Assembly: GCF_020748465.1 (NCBI RefSeq)
Contig: NZ_JAHZMP010000001.1
Location: 248,001-312,000 of the forward strand
DNA: 64,000 nucleotides
Source of the DNA: Terrisporobacter mayombei
Lineage (GTDB): Bacteria > Bacillota > Clostridia > Peptostreptococcales > Peptostreptococcaceae
Reading direction: 5' to 3'
In this document: piece after piece, positions 17,330-24,466 of the stretch
Layout: every line of letters begins with the position of its first letter
Numbering within the stretch: the first letter of the stretch is position 1
The notes under the pieces: model-generated
Seen by the model: only the letters and a program-made list of their open reading frames with translations
What the model was told of the DNA's origin: nothing
Database searches by the model: none
Program-made: the position numbers and the translations under genes

Positions 17330-19384
17330 TTACTTTCCATGTTCTTTTAAAAATGACCTTCCCTTTTCAGTAACTATAGATCCTCCACGTCCTGATAAAA
17401 CTTTTACAAGTTCATACTCTTGAAGTTCAAGGAGAATACTCCTAATTTGTTGTTCGGTTAAAAACACTTGTTCTTCCAATGCATATTCGTATATTTTCTT
17501 TCTTCCTATTCTTTGTTTAAGGTTATAAGCTTGATTCATTTTGCTAAGTACAAAAATATAATCACTTATAAGTCTCTTAAATTTAAATTTATCATAGCTT
17601 TTTTCTTCTTTTGCTATTTCTTCACATGGATCTCTTTGTTCTAAAGATTCAAGGATATATTCTGGTAGATCAGACACTTCAATTATATCTTTACCTGTAT
17701 ATGAAAAATACTCAGCTAAATTACTTAATTCTCTTATATTTCCGTCCCAATTATATCTTTTAAATATATCTACAACTTCATCTGAAAGTATAAAGTTAGC
17801 ATCTAAATTTTTCTTAAATGATTCAAATATTAAAAATAAATCATCTACCCGTTCTCTCAATGGACTTACTTTTAAAGGAAGAACATTTAATCTATAAAAT
17901 AAATCTTTTCTAAATTTACCTTCACAAACTAATTTCTTTAAATCTCTATTTGTAGCTGCTACAATTCTTATATCTAGATCAACAACCTTATCTGAACCAA
18001 CTCTTCTAATCTGTCTTTCTTGTATGACTCTAAGCAGGCTAGCCTGTGAATTTAAATCCATCTCTCCAATTTCATCTAAAAATATAGTTCCTTTATTGGC
18101 CATTTCAAAAAGTCCTATCTTTCCACCTTTTTTTGCACCTGTGAAAGCCCCCTCATCATAACCAAAAAGTTCACTTTGCAAAAGTCCTTCCTGAAAAGTA
18201 CTACAGTTTACCGCAACAAATGGTCCTTCACTTCTATAAGATGCACTGTGAATAGATTGAGCAAAAAGTTCTTTTCCTGTACCACTTTCACCAATTATCA
18301 ATATAGAAGAATTTGATTGAGCCATTTTATAAGCAATTTTTTTACTTTCCATAATAGATTCACTGCATCCAACTATATCTTCAAAATTGTATTTACTAAC
18401 ATTTCCAGAGTTCATAAGCTGGGCTCTAAGCTTTGCTTGCTTTTTCTCAGATACATAAAACTTAGCAAGTTTTATTATAAAACCTCTAAATCCACATATA
18501 TCTGCATATCTAATATCTAAATTTATATCTATGTTTTTAACTCTAACAACCTTCTGTATATTTGCACTTTCCTTCTTTAACTGTCTAAAATCAAAAGATT
18601 TTATATAATCACCAATATATTTTCCAGTCATTCCATTTTCATTTACATCTAGTATCTCTCTTGCTGCATGACTGTAAAACTGAACAATTTTATCTTCACT
18701 TATACACACTAAGCCTTCATCTATTGATGCCAATAAAAAATCAAATTTATTTTCTAGTCTAGTTTGGCTTAATAAAAGTTTTTCTGTAATGTAGCTAGTA
18801 GGAACAACTTTAGCTATAAATTTATTCAATAAATCCTCTCTTATTAAGTGCTTTAAGTCTAGGTGAATTGCTATATCAGCTATACATCCTAAATCTATTA
18901 TTCTATATCCAAGGTCAATTATTTTACAGTTATGGCAATCTATTAAAATTTCTTCTCCTGGTGATAAAACTATAGAATCAGGTAAAATATTATCAGCTCC
19001 AGGGTAGCTAGGTATAAAGTTTTGTATATTAATTCCTAGCTTATGTATAATCGTTATAGTTTCAAGTGCCATACTTTTAGATAAATTATATACAAATACC
19101 TTCTTGTGTTCATCTAGTTTTGATATTTTTTTTACACTGGATTTTTCGAAGGTTAAATTAGGTATGATTATTTGTGTATCATTTGAACACATTGCTGAGA
19201 TTTCATCATATTTTAATCTCACAGAAAGAACGATTAGTTTTTCATGTAATAGATTAAGATTATCTTCTTCAAAAGAATAAAGGTTTATGTTTATATTACT
19301 GCCTAAAAAATACTTTATTTGATTTGAATAAACCTCTCCTGCATCTTTTTTTAGTGTTATTATAGCTAGTTCTCTTTTTTCCAT
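17330..19384 (-). CDS. Sigma-54-dependent enhancer-binding transcriptional activator
   Basis: A 684-aa activator. Residues 1-200 are an unusual sensory region I do not recognise; a PAS domain follows at about 212-310 (LASIDEGLVCISEDKIVQFY). Then comes the AAA+ domain with Walker A GESGTGKE (365-372), the sigma-54-contacting loop GAFTGA (412-417), Walker B GTIFLDE (432-438) and the arginine-finger region DLFYRLNVLPL. The C-terminus is not a Fis-type helix-turn-helix: it reads KKIYEYALEEQVFLTEQQIR and ends GRGGSIVTEKGRSFLKEHGK, like a winged helix. ATG 19384 follows AAGGAGCGGTG. It lies between two sigma-54 promoters and presumably drives patB and ridA. Confidence 0.93.
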   Translation of the reverse strand: MEKRELAIITLKKDAGEVYSNQIKYFLGSNININLYSFEEDNLNLLHEKLIVLSVRLKYDEISAMCSNDTQIIIPNLTFEKSSVKKISKLDEHKKVFVYNLSKSMALETITIIHKLGINIQNFIPSYPGADNILPDSIVLSPGEEILIDCHNCKIIDLGYRIIDLGCIADIAIHLDLKHLIREDLLNKFIAKVVPTSYITEKLLLSQTRLENKFDFLLASIDEGLVCISEDKIVQFYSHAAREILDVNENGMTGKYIGDYIKSFDFRQLKKESANIQKVVRVKNIDINLDIRYADICGFRGFIIKLAKFYVSEKKQAKLRAQLMNSGNVSKYNFEDIVGCSESIMESKKIAYKMAQSNSSILIIGESGTGKELFAQSIHSASYRSEGPFVAVNCSTFQEGLLQSELFGYDEGAFTGAKKGGKIGLFEMANKGTIFLDEIGEMDLNSQASLLRVIQERQIRRVGSDKVVDLDIRIVAATNRDLKKLVCEGKFRKDLFYRLNVLPLKVSPLRERVDDLFLIFESFKKNLDANFILSDEVVDIFKRYNWDGNIRELSNLAEYFSYTGKDIIEVSDLPEYILESLEQRDPCEEIAKEEKSYDKFKFKRLISDYIFVLSKMNQAYNLKQRIGRKKIYEYALEEQVFLTEQQIRSILLELQEYELVKVLSGRGGSIVTEKGRSFLKEHGK

Positions 19385-19463
19385 CACCGCTCCTTGTAAA
19401 CCATCCATATATTTATTAAGTCCAATTATATCAATAATCTTTTTGAAAATCAAATTTCATAAT

Positions 19464-19497
19464 AAAATAAGCCACTTTTTATAAAAAAGCGGCTTAT
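19464..19497 (-). terminator. Terminator after the ridA-glutaredoxin-like operon
   Basis: ATAAGCCGCTTTTT pairs with AAAAAGTGGCTTAT on the minus strand, then T-rich sequence. It separates this operon from the activator gene. Confidence 0.85.
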
Positions 19498-19516
19498 CAA
19501 TATAATCGCTATTAAG

Positions 19517-19771
19517 TTATTTTCCTAATATTTCATTTAAATCTAATGTTTTAGTTCCATTTTCTAATATAAAACATGGTATTCCTATACCATCTGTAGC
19601 TCTTACTTCTTCATATATATCTAAACCTTGGCGAAGAGCTAAATATTCTTTTAAATCTGGTAAACTTGCTGATAAATTTTTAAAATCAACCTCTATATTT
19701 CTATCTCTTAATTGGCATAATGCATATAATGTATCTGGACATAAATGGCTTCCTACTACAGTTATTTTCAT
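19517..19771 (-). CDS. Glutaredoxin-like protein
   Basis: An 84-aa small thioredoxin-fold protein. MKITVVGSHLCPDTLYALCQ carries a single Cys of a CPDT active site (Cys 12) plus Cys 19. The cis-Pro is in GIGIPCFILENG (about residues 60-71), with another Cys next to it. This resembles glutaredoxin-related proteins in clostridia. It is the second gene of a ridA operon behind a sigma-54 promoter, so a role in thiol chemistry linked to the C-S lyase product is plausible inference. Confidence 0.8.
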   Translation of the reverse strand: MKITVVGSHLCPDTLYALCQLRDRNIEVDFKNLSASLPDLKEYLALRQGLDIYEEVRATDGIGIPCFILENGTKTLDLNEILGK

Positions 19772-19814
19772 AATAATTCTCTCCCTTTTAATTTATAATT
19801 TTTATGTAAATTTT

Positions 19815-20189
19815 TTATTTGTTTATAACAGCTATAGCTTCTATTTCGCAAAGCACACCCTTCGGTAATTCTTTAACTGCTACACAACTACGAGCTGGAT
19901 TAGATATAAAGTATTTTGCATATACCTCATTAAATTCTGCAAAATCTGCCATATCAGCTAAGAAACATGTTGTTTTAAATACATTTTCGATGTTAGTTCC
20001 AGCTGACTCTAATATAGCTTTAACATTTTTACAACTTTGTTCCGCTTGTAACAATATCCCTTCTGGTACTGATCCATCTTCTGGATTTACTGGTATTTGA
20101 CCTGATGTAAATGCAAAGTTGTCTATTTGATATCCTTGTGAATAAGGTCCTATAGCCCCTGGTGCATTTGTTGTTTCAAGTATTTTCAT
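19815..20189 (-). CDS. ridA: RidA family enamine/imine deaminase
   Basis: A 124-aa YjgF/YER057c/UK114 protein. RidA hydrolyses 2-aminoacrylate and related enamines released by PLP enzymes, preventing damage to PLP proteins. Signatures seen: NAPGAIGPYSQ (residues 8-18), FTSGQIPVNP, the carboxylate-binding Arg at about 100 (NPARSCVAV) and the Glu in CEIEAIAV. It is the first gene after a strong sigma-54 promoter (20261-20276) and precedes the glutaredoxin-like gene. Being regulated with patB fits the known chemistry, as beta-elimination gives aminoacrylate. Confidence 0.95.
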   Translation of the reverse strand: MKILETTNAPGAIGPYSQGYQIDNFAFTSGQIPVNPEDGSVPEGILLQAEQSCKNVKAILESAGTNIENVFKTTCFLADMADFAEFNEVYAKYFISNPARSCVAVKELPKGVLCEIEAIAVINK

Positions 20190-20260
20190 TATAAATTCAC
20201 CTTCCTTATGTTTATATAAATCTTAATAATCTGGTATCACCAAATTCTTAGTTTATATAA

Positions 20261-20276
20261 AGCAAATACCATGCCA
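20261..20276 (-). promoter_or_regulatory. Sigma-54 (-24/-12) promoter of ridA
   Basis: On the minus strand TGGCAT, GGTAT, TTGCT, with a T before the GG (TTGGCAT) and T-rich sequence after. It matches the consensus TGGCAY-N5-TTGCW and is almost the same as the patB promoter. It lies 72 bp upstream of the ridA start. Confidence 0.9.
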
Positions 20277-20376
20277 ACTTATAAAAAAGTTTACATTTTT
20301 TGAAACTCTTTATAACGCTCATACTTTTTAGATTGATTAATTATATTAATTTTATTTTTTAATTATTTATTATTCC

Positions 20377-20429
20377 AGTGGGTTAAATTGTTTAAACTGT
20401 TCAATCTTTTCAACCTTTTAATACCCACT
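20377..20429 (-). promoter_or_regulatory. Inverted-repeat region upstream of the ridA sigma-54 promoter (candidate enhancer site)
   Basis: The outer arms AGTGGGT and ACCCACT enclose an inner imperfect dyad, GGTTAAATTGTTTAAACTG against CTGTTCAATCTTTTCAACC. The whole lies 100-150 bp upstream of the -24 box. The inner part contains the AATTGTTT and TGTTCAAT blocks shared with the patB upstream region. A terminator for the small broken gene upstream is the alternative, but there is no T-run. Confidence 0.5.
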
Positions 20430-20469
20430 ATTAAATTCTCTATTTATAAACTCAACAACTATCTAATAA

Positions 20470-20638
20470 TTAGTTTACTTGGTTCATTGACATAAACACT
20501 TCATCTTTGACATTTAAACCTTTAATTTTCTCCAAATTATCAAGTTTACTTGCGTCAAATACAAGTAAATATACTGTTATTATTACAGTTAAAAGTGCAA
20601 ATAATAATTTTTATGATTTTGTTGCTGGCATAAAACAT
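20470..20638 (-). pseudogene. Small single-helix membrane protein gene with an apparent frameshift
   Basis: AAGGAAGG and an ATG at 20638 start a reading frame MFYASNKIIKII; a different frame then encodes LLFALLTVIITVYLLVF, then DASKLDNLEKIKGLNVKDE and FMSMNQVN up to 20470. The second frame has its own ATG (20631) but a TAA at codon 7. A one-base change would join the two into a protein of about 55 aa with one membrane helix. I do not recognise the family. Confidence 0.4.
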
Positions 20639-20640
20639 AT

Positions 20641-20790
20641 TCCTTCCTTTTTTAATAATTATCTTTAAACAACAAAAATACACATATAAGTATTTTGTAC
20701 CGTAATCAAATTTACGTTCAATGTACTACATGTGTACTCCCTTTTTGTTTAGTATTTAATTCACTTTAATTATAATATTTTTTAATAAAA
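20641..20790 (-). promoter_or_regulatory. Promoter and structured leader upstream of the small broken gene
   Basis: On the minus strand a TATAAT box (about 20773-20768) precedes roughly 120 nt of leader. The leader has a CGTAA/TTACG hairpin flanked by GTAC repeats, and then AAAATAC / GTATTTTT, a hairpin with a U-run that looks like an early terminator. It does not match a riboswitch class I know. The rest of the 20190-20918 gap holds the ridA promoter elements and, next to the XdhC/CoxI gene, no clear signal. Confidence 0.35.
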
Positions 20791-20918
20791 ATCAATATTT
20801 GTAAATAAATTGTTGTTTATTATACTTATAATTTTCATATTCTACTTATTTCAATAATTTATAATTCCTAAATTGTATAATTCAAGGGGAAGCTCTTATT
20901 TTTTCATATACTTTTACC

Positions 20919-21713
20919 CTATTTATCTCTCCTATGAGTGAGACTCCCTCTATTCTTAACAAGAAGTATCTCAGCCATTATTCCAAAAGCTATCTCATCC
21001 ACATCATTAGATGAAATATTTATACCAACAGGAGCATAAACATTATCTAGTTTTTCTTTAATCACATTTTCTTCAATTAAACTCTCTTTAACTTTAATCC
21101 ATTTTTTTCTACTACCTATCATGCCTATATAGTTGGCATTTTTATTTATTACACTTCTTAAGCTAATAAGATCACCTTCATAGCCTCTAGTAGCTATAAT
21201 CACATAAGTATTATCGTTAATATCCATATCTTCAACTATTTTAGCTATATCTCCAGCATAAATTTCATCTGCATTTTCAAATCTATCAGTATTTGCAAAA
21301 TCTTCTCTATCATCTACTACAACAGTGTAAAAGTCTAAATTTTTAGCTATTTTAAATAGTGCCAAACCTATATGTCCACCGCCGATTATTAAAAGTTTTG
21401 GCTTTGGCTTAAATATTTTTATATATCCATAAGCAGTTCCACCACATTGCATACCTAAGTTCCCAGAATCATTTAAAGTATATTCAAAGTTGCAATCGTC
21501 CCCACTTTTCAAACATTCAATACATTTGTTTATAACTTTATGCTCTATCATTCCACCACCAACAGTTCCCATAACATTACCACCTTGAAATACCGTTATA
21601 GTCGCTCCCATTTTTCCAGGTGTAGAGCCTATTGTTTTTGTTATTGTGGCAAGAGCCACTTTGTATCCTTTTTTCACTTCATTGTATATTTCTTTTAATA
21701 AAATTTCGTCCAT
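20919..21713 (-). CDS. XdhC/CoxI family protein, molybdenum hydroxylase maturation
   Basis: A 264-aa protein with an XdhC_CoxI N-terminal domain (VALATITKTIGSTPGKMGATI, VGGGMIEHKVI, CGG) and an XdhC C-terminal Rossmann domain (LLIIGGGHIGLALFKIAKNL, VVVDDREDFANTDRF, IGMIGSRKKW). Proteins of this family bind Moco and insert it, after sulfuration or selenation, into xanthine dehydrogenase-type enzymes. It is the last gene of the selenium-dependent molybdenum hydroxylase cluster, starting right at the yqeB stop codon. Confidence 0.93.
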   Translation of the reverse strand: MDEILLKEIYNEVKKGYKVALATITKTIGSTPGKMGATITVFQGGNVMGTVGGGMIEHKVINKCIECLKSGDDCNFEYTLNDSGNLGMQCGGTAYGYIKIFKPKPKLLIIGGGHIGLALFKIAKNLDFYTVVVDDREDFANTDRFENADEIYAGDIAKIVEDMDINDNTYVIIATRGYEGDLISLRSVINKNANYIGMIGSRKKWIKVKESLIEENVIKEKLDNVYAPVGINISSNDVDEIAFGIMAEILLVKNRGSLTHRRDK

Positions 21714-22541
21714 TTATCTACCCTCATGTCTTTGTTTCATATATAATACAGCTTCTAACACTCCACCAGCAATTGTTCTAGCTTTGTCGGATATGGTATA
21801 AGAATTTTTCACTTCTTCTATACGTGGATCAATATCAGCTATTTTTAATCTTACTTTTATCTTACTTTTATCTCTAATTATTCCTCTCAAAACTCCATCT
21901 ATAGTAGCTTTTACTTCAGTTATAGTTTCATTTTCAGTATCATTTATTTTAGCTATAACTTCTCCTTTTTTTACTATATCACCAATTTCTTTCATATTTG
22001 ATATTATCCCTGATGATGGTGAGTATATTACTCTATCTTTACTTACTCCTTTTACAGTCCCAGGTATACCTGTATTAGAAATAGCATATCCCTTTTCTAT
22101 TATTCTTCCCAAATCATGACCTCGCATAGTCTCTATTACTATGTCCACATCTTCTCCTGCACAGAACCCTGGTCCTAATGCTATAGTTATTGGTGCCATA
22201 TCCTTTCTTGTACCTAAATTTCTCTTTGCTAATATTGCATCTACTAATGCCAATGGTTTTAATTTTTCAATATAATTTCCAGATGGATCTATAATCACAG
22301 GAATTTCATTTCTATCTAAAATAGAGTATACTTCCTCTATATTATTTGCTTTCTCACATACAACATTTTCCACCACAATTTTATTTTCGTATACAGCTTC
22401 ACTAAAACACACTGATCTTCTTATGGCAGATGGATTTTCTATTTCTAGAATTACTACTTTAAATCCACATCTATGAAGCTTGTATATCGTTCCTGTGGCT
22501 ATGTCTCCACCACCCCTAATTACTATTATGTCCTTTTTCAT
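21714..22541 (-). CDS. yqeB: YqeB, selenium-dependent molybdenum hydroxylase accessory protein
   Basis: A 275-aa protein of the EF2563/YqeB family, a marker of selenium-dependent molybdenum hydroxylases. The N-terminus is a Rossmann-like fold (IIVIRGGGDIATGTIYKLHR, residues 5-24), followed by VIIDPSGN, GPGFCAGEDVDIVIETMRGH and a biotinyl/lipoyl-like beta region near SPSSGIISNMKEIGDIVKKG. The exact reaction is unknown; comparative genomics ties it to labile Se in the Mo site. Its start overlaps the mocA end by 26 bases, and the XdhC/CoxI gene follows immediately. Confidence 0.92.
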   Translation of the reverse strand: MKKDIIVIRGGGDIATGTIYKLHRCGFKVVILEIENPSAIRRSVCFSEAVYENKIVVENVVCEKANNIEEVYSILDRNEIPVIIDPSGNYIEKLKPLALVDAILAKRNLGTRKDMAPITIALGPGFCAGEDVDIVIETMRGHDLGRIIEKGYAISNTGIPGTVKGVSKDRVIYSPSSGIISNMKEIGDIVKKGEVIAKINDTENETITEVKATIDGVLRGIIRDKSKIKVRLKIADIDPRIEEVKNSYTISDKARTIAGGVLEAVLYMKQRHEGR

Positions 22542-23124
22542 TTTCTGCCCTTCTTCTTAAAAGATTATTAAAATCATCTATATTATCAACATCAAATAGG
22601 GTATTTTCCCTAACATTAACATATTTTATTTTATGTGAAGATTTGATGATACTTTTACCACCTTTATCTCCTCTTAAGTTTAACAACTGTTCTTTATATG
22701 TACTTGGATATATGACTGGATTTCCACTCTTATCTTTATACTTTGGTATAACAATACAGTCTGTATCTTCTTTAAAAACTTTTATTAGCTTTTCTATATC
22801 CTTTTTATTTATAAGAGGCTGATCTCCAACAAAGAACATGTATCCTTCACAATAATCACAGTTTTTTACTCCTAGTTTTATAGATTCACTTTGACCTTTA
22901 CTCGGATATATATTACTTACTACTTTATAATCTAATTTTTCTCCAAACTCTTTTATTTCTTCATATTGAGTAACTAATATTTTCTGCTTAAAATTACCTT
23001 CTGATATTATATTTAAAGTGTACTCAATTAAAAACTTATTATTGTACTTCATAAGAAGTTTGTTTTGACCCATACGCTTCGAAAAACCTGAGGCCATAAT
23101 TATTGCTGAAATCAAGTTTATCAT
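22516..23124 (-). CDS. mocA: MocA-type molybdenum cofactor nucleotidyltransferase
   Basis: A 202-aa MobA-like NTP transferase. It has the GT-A-like nucleotide-binding motif AIIMASGFSKRMGQNKLLM (residues 7-25) and the catalytic metal region FFVGDQPLINKKDI, then SGNPVIYPSTY. MocA transfers CMP to make molybdopterin cytosine dinucleotide, the cofactor form used by xanthine dehydrogenase-family enzymes in E. coli. It overlaps yqeB and lies 27 bp after a gene for a small acidic protein. Confidence 0.9.
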   Translation of the reverse strand: MINLISAIIMASGFSKRMGQNKLLMKYNNKFLIEYTLNIISEGNFKQKILVTQYEEIKEFGEKLDYKVVSNIYPSKGQSESIKLGVKNCDYCEGYMFFVGDQPLINKKDIEKLIKVFKEDTDCIVIPKYKDKSGNPVIYPSTYKEQLLNLRGDKGGKSIIKSSHKIKYVNVRENTLFDVDNIDDFNNLLRRRAENEKGHNSN

Positions 23125-23151
23125 CCTTTTTGTTAATTCATTAAAAATATT

Positions 23152-23502
23152 TTAATATTTTTCATTTATATGAGTATCAGTATGAGGATTATCTTCTTCA
23201 TTTATATACTCATTATTTTCATTACTATTATCTAAATCTTCATTATTATCCACGTCTTCATTATCGTCTGTATCTTGGTTATCGTGTATATCTTCGTAAT
23301 TATTCATATACTCTTGTAATACATAATATTTTTCGTAATACTCATCTGTACTATCAATTTTTACAGCCAAATTTAAAAATACTGCCAATATTATCAACCC
23401 TGCTATATAATATGCAAAATACACATTCTTATCTTTGTTATAGTTTTGTGAACTGTTCAAATTTTTAGTAGCTATACCATTATTACTTACTTCATTTTTC
23501 AT
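23152..23502 (-). CDS. Small membrane protein with an acidic, Asp/Asn-rich tail
   Basis: A 116-aa protein: a hydrophilic N-terminus (about 28 residues), one membrane helix (YFAYYIAGLIILAVFLNLAV, about 28-47), then about 65 residues extremely rich in Asp, Glu and Asn (runs such as DNEDVDNNEDLDN) ending in HTDTHINEKY. I do not recognise it. It sits inside the hydroxylase accessory operon between yqeC and mocA. The tail could bind a metal ion or be a flexible extracytoplasmic linker; this is inference. The DNA of the tail is a degenerate repeat, but codon use is ordinary. Confidence 0.65.
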   Translation of the reverse strand: MKNEVSNNGIATKNLNSSQNYNKDKNVYFAYYIAGLIILAVFLNLAVKIDSTDEYYEKYYVLQEYMNNYEDIHDNQDTDDNEDVDNNEDLDNSNENNEYINEEDNPHTDTHINEKY

Positions 23503-23692
23503 TTTATAATTCTCCTAAAATCATTATTTTTCTAAAAAGCTATTCTTCTCATAATAAGAATACAGGTACTAATACATAAGCTTCTAATTTTATACTACTA
23601 TATATTTGAACATATTTTCCATATTTATACAATATTTTATAGTTTTTTAACGCCTTTATAATATGATGCTGTTATAGATATTTTGTATTACA

Positions 23693-24466
23693 TTAAATAG
23701 TTTCGCTATTATTAAATAAAAATTCATTTTTTAGAATGCTTCCATATATAAACTTATTAATATACGATGAATTTTCATATTTCACTTTATTTATAAGTAA
23801 GGTAGCATTTCTTTTATCTTTTATATTTTCTGTCTTATTAATAAATAAAATTTTTTCTCCTCCAGAAAATTTAAATAATCCATTTTTATCTAAAATAACA
23901 CTCTTTAGATGTTTTACTTTTACTTTTTGTGATTCTTTATCATTTATAATCTTTAAAAATTCATCTAGTCTATGAATGTTATCTTCATTAATATTTAATC
24001 CTATAGTTTTAATGTCTACTACCCCTATAGTTTTAGTTGTTTTATTATAAACAACAGGCTCTAAATCTTTCCATCCTTTAAGTGGTTTTTCCTTGGAACC
24101 ATCACCTTCTATTATTACTATATCGAAGTAAGGTGTTATTTTATCTAACACTTCAAAGCTTAAACCTTTTATCTTAGATTTATTTGATTCTACGTTATTT
24201 ACTATTTTATTCCCTATTACATATACTCCATTATTGCTTTTTTCTATTAGATTATTATAATCATTATTTTTCATTTCACTTAGCATAATCATCTTGTCAT
24301 AAAACTTTTCACTGGGAACATATATATTTGTTGTTGTTGTAAGTAACACCTTATAATCTTTTCTAAGTAAAGAGGAAGCAGAGAACATCAAAGATGTTTT
24401 TCCCCCTGCTCCCACAATAGTTATTATATCTTTATTTTTTATATCAAAAGTGTCAATTAAGTTCAT
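23693..24466 (-). CDS. yqeC: YqeC, selenium-dependent molybdenum hydroxylase accessory protein
   Basis: A 257-aa P-loop protein of the YqeC family. The ATG at 24466 overlaps the xdhA stop codon as TAATG, so it is translationally coupled; the longer reading frame that starts inside xdhA is not the gene. Seen: DIITIVGAGGKTSLMFSAS (Walker A-like GAGGKTS, about residues 15-21), TTTTNIYVPSE, and VIIEGDGSKEKPLKGW. Its function in Se/Mo enzymes is not established, but it co-occurs with YqeB in genomes that have selenium-dependent molybdenum hydroxylases. Confidence 0.92.
   Translation of the reverse strand: MNLIDTFDIKNKDIITIVGAGGKTSLMFSASSLLRKDYKVLLTTTTNIYVPSEKFYDKMIMLSEMKNNDYNNLIEKSNNGVYVIGNKIVNNVESNKSKIKGLSFEVLDKITPYFDIVIIEGDGSKEKPLKGWKDLEPVVYNKTTKTIGVVDIKTIGLNINEDNIHRLDEFLKIINDKESQKVKVKHLKSVILDKNGLFKFSGGEKILFINKTENIKDKRNATLLINKVKYENSSYINKFIYGSILKNEFLFNNSETI

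Noticed and set aside
20377..20429. Inverted repeat as a terminator for the small broken gene
   Set aside because: There is no T-run after the stem, and the inner sequence recurs upstream of the patB promoter, so an activator site fits better.
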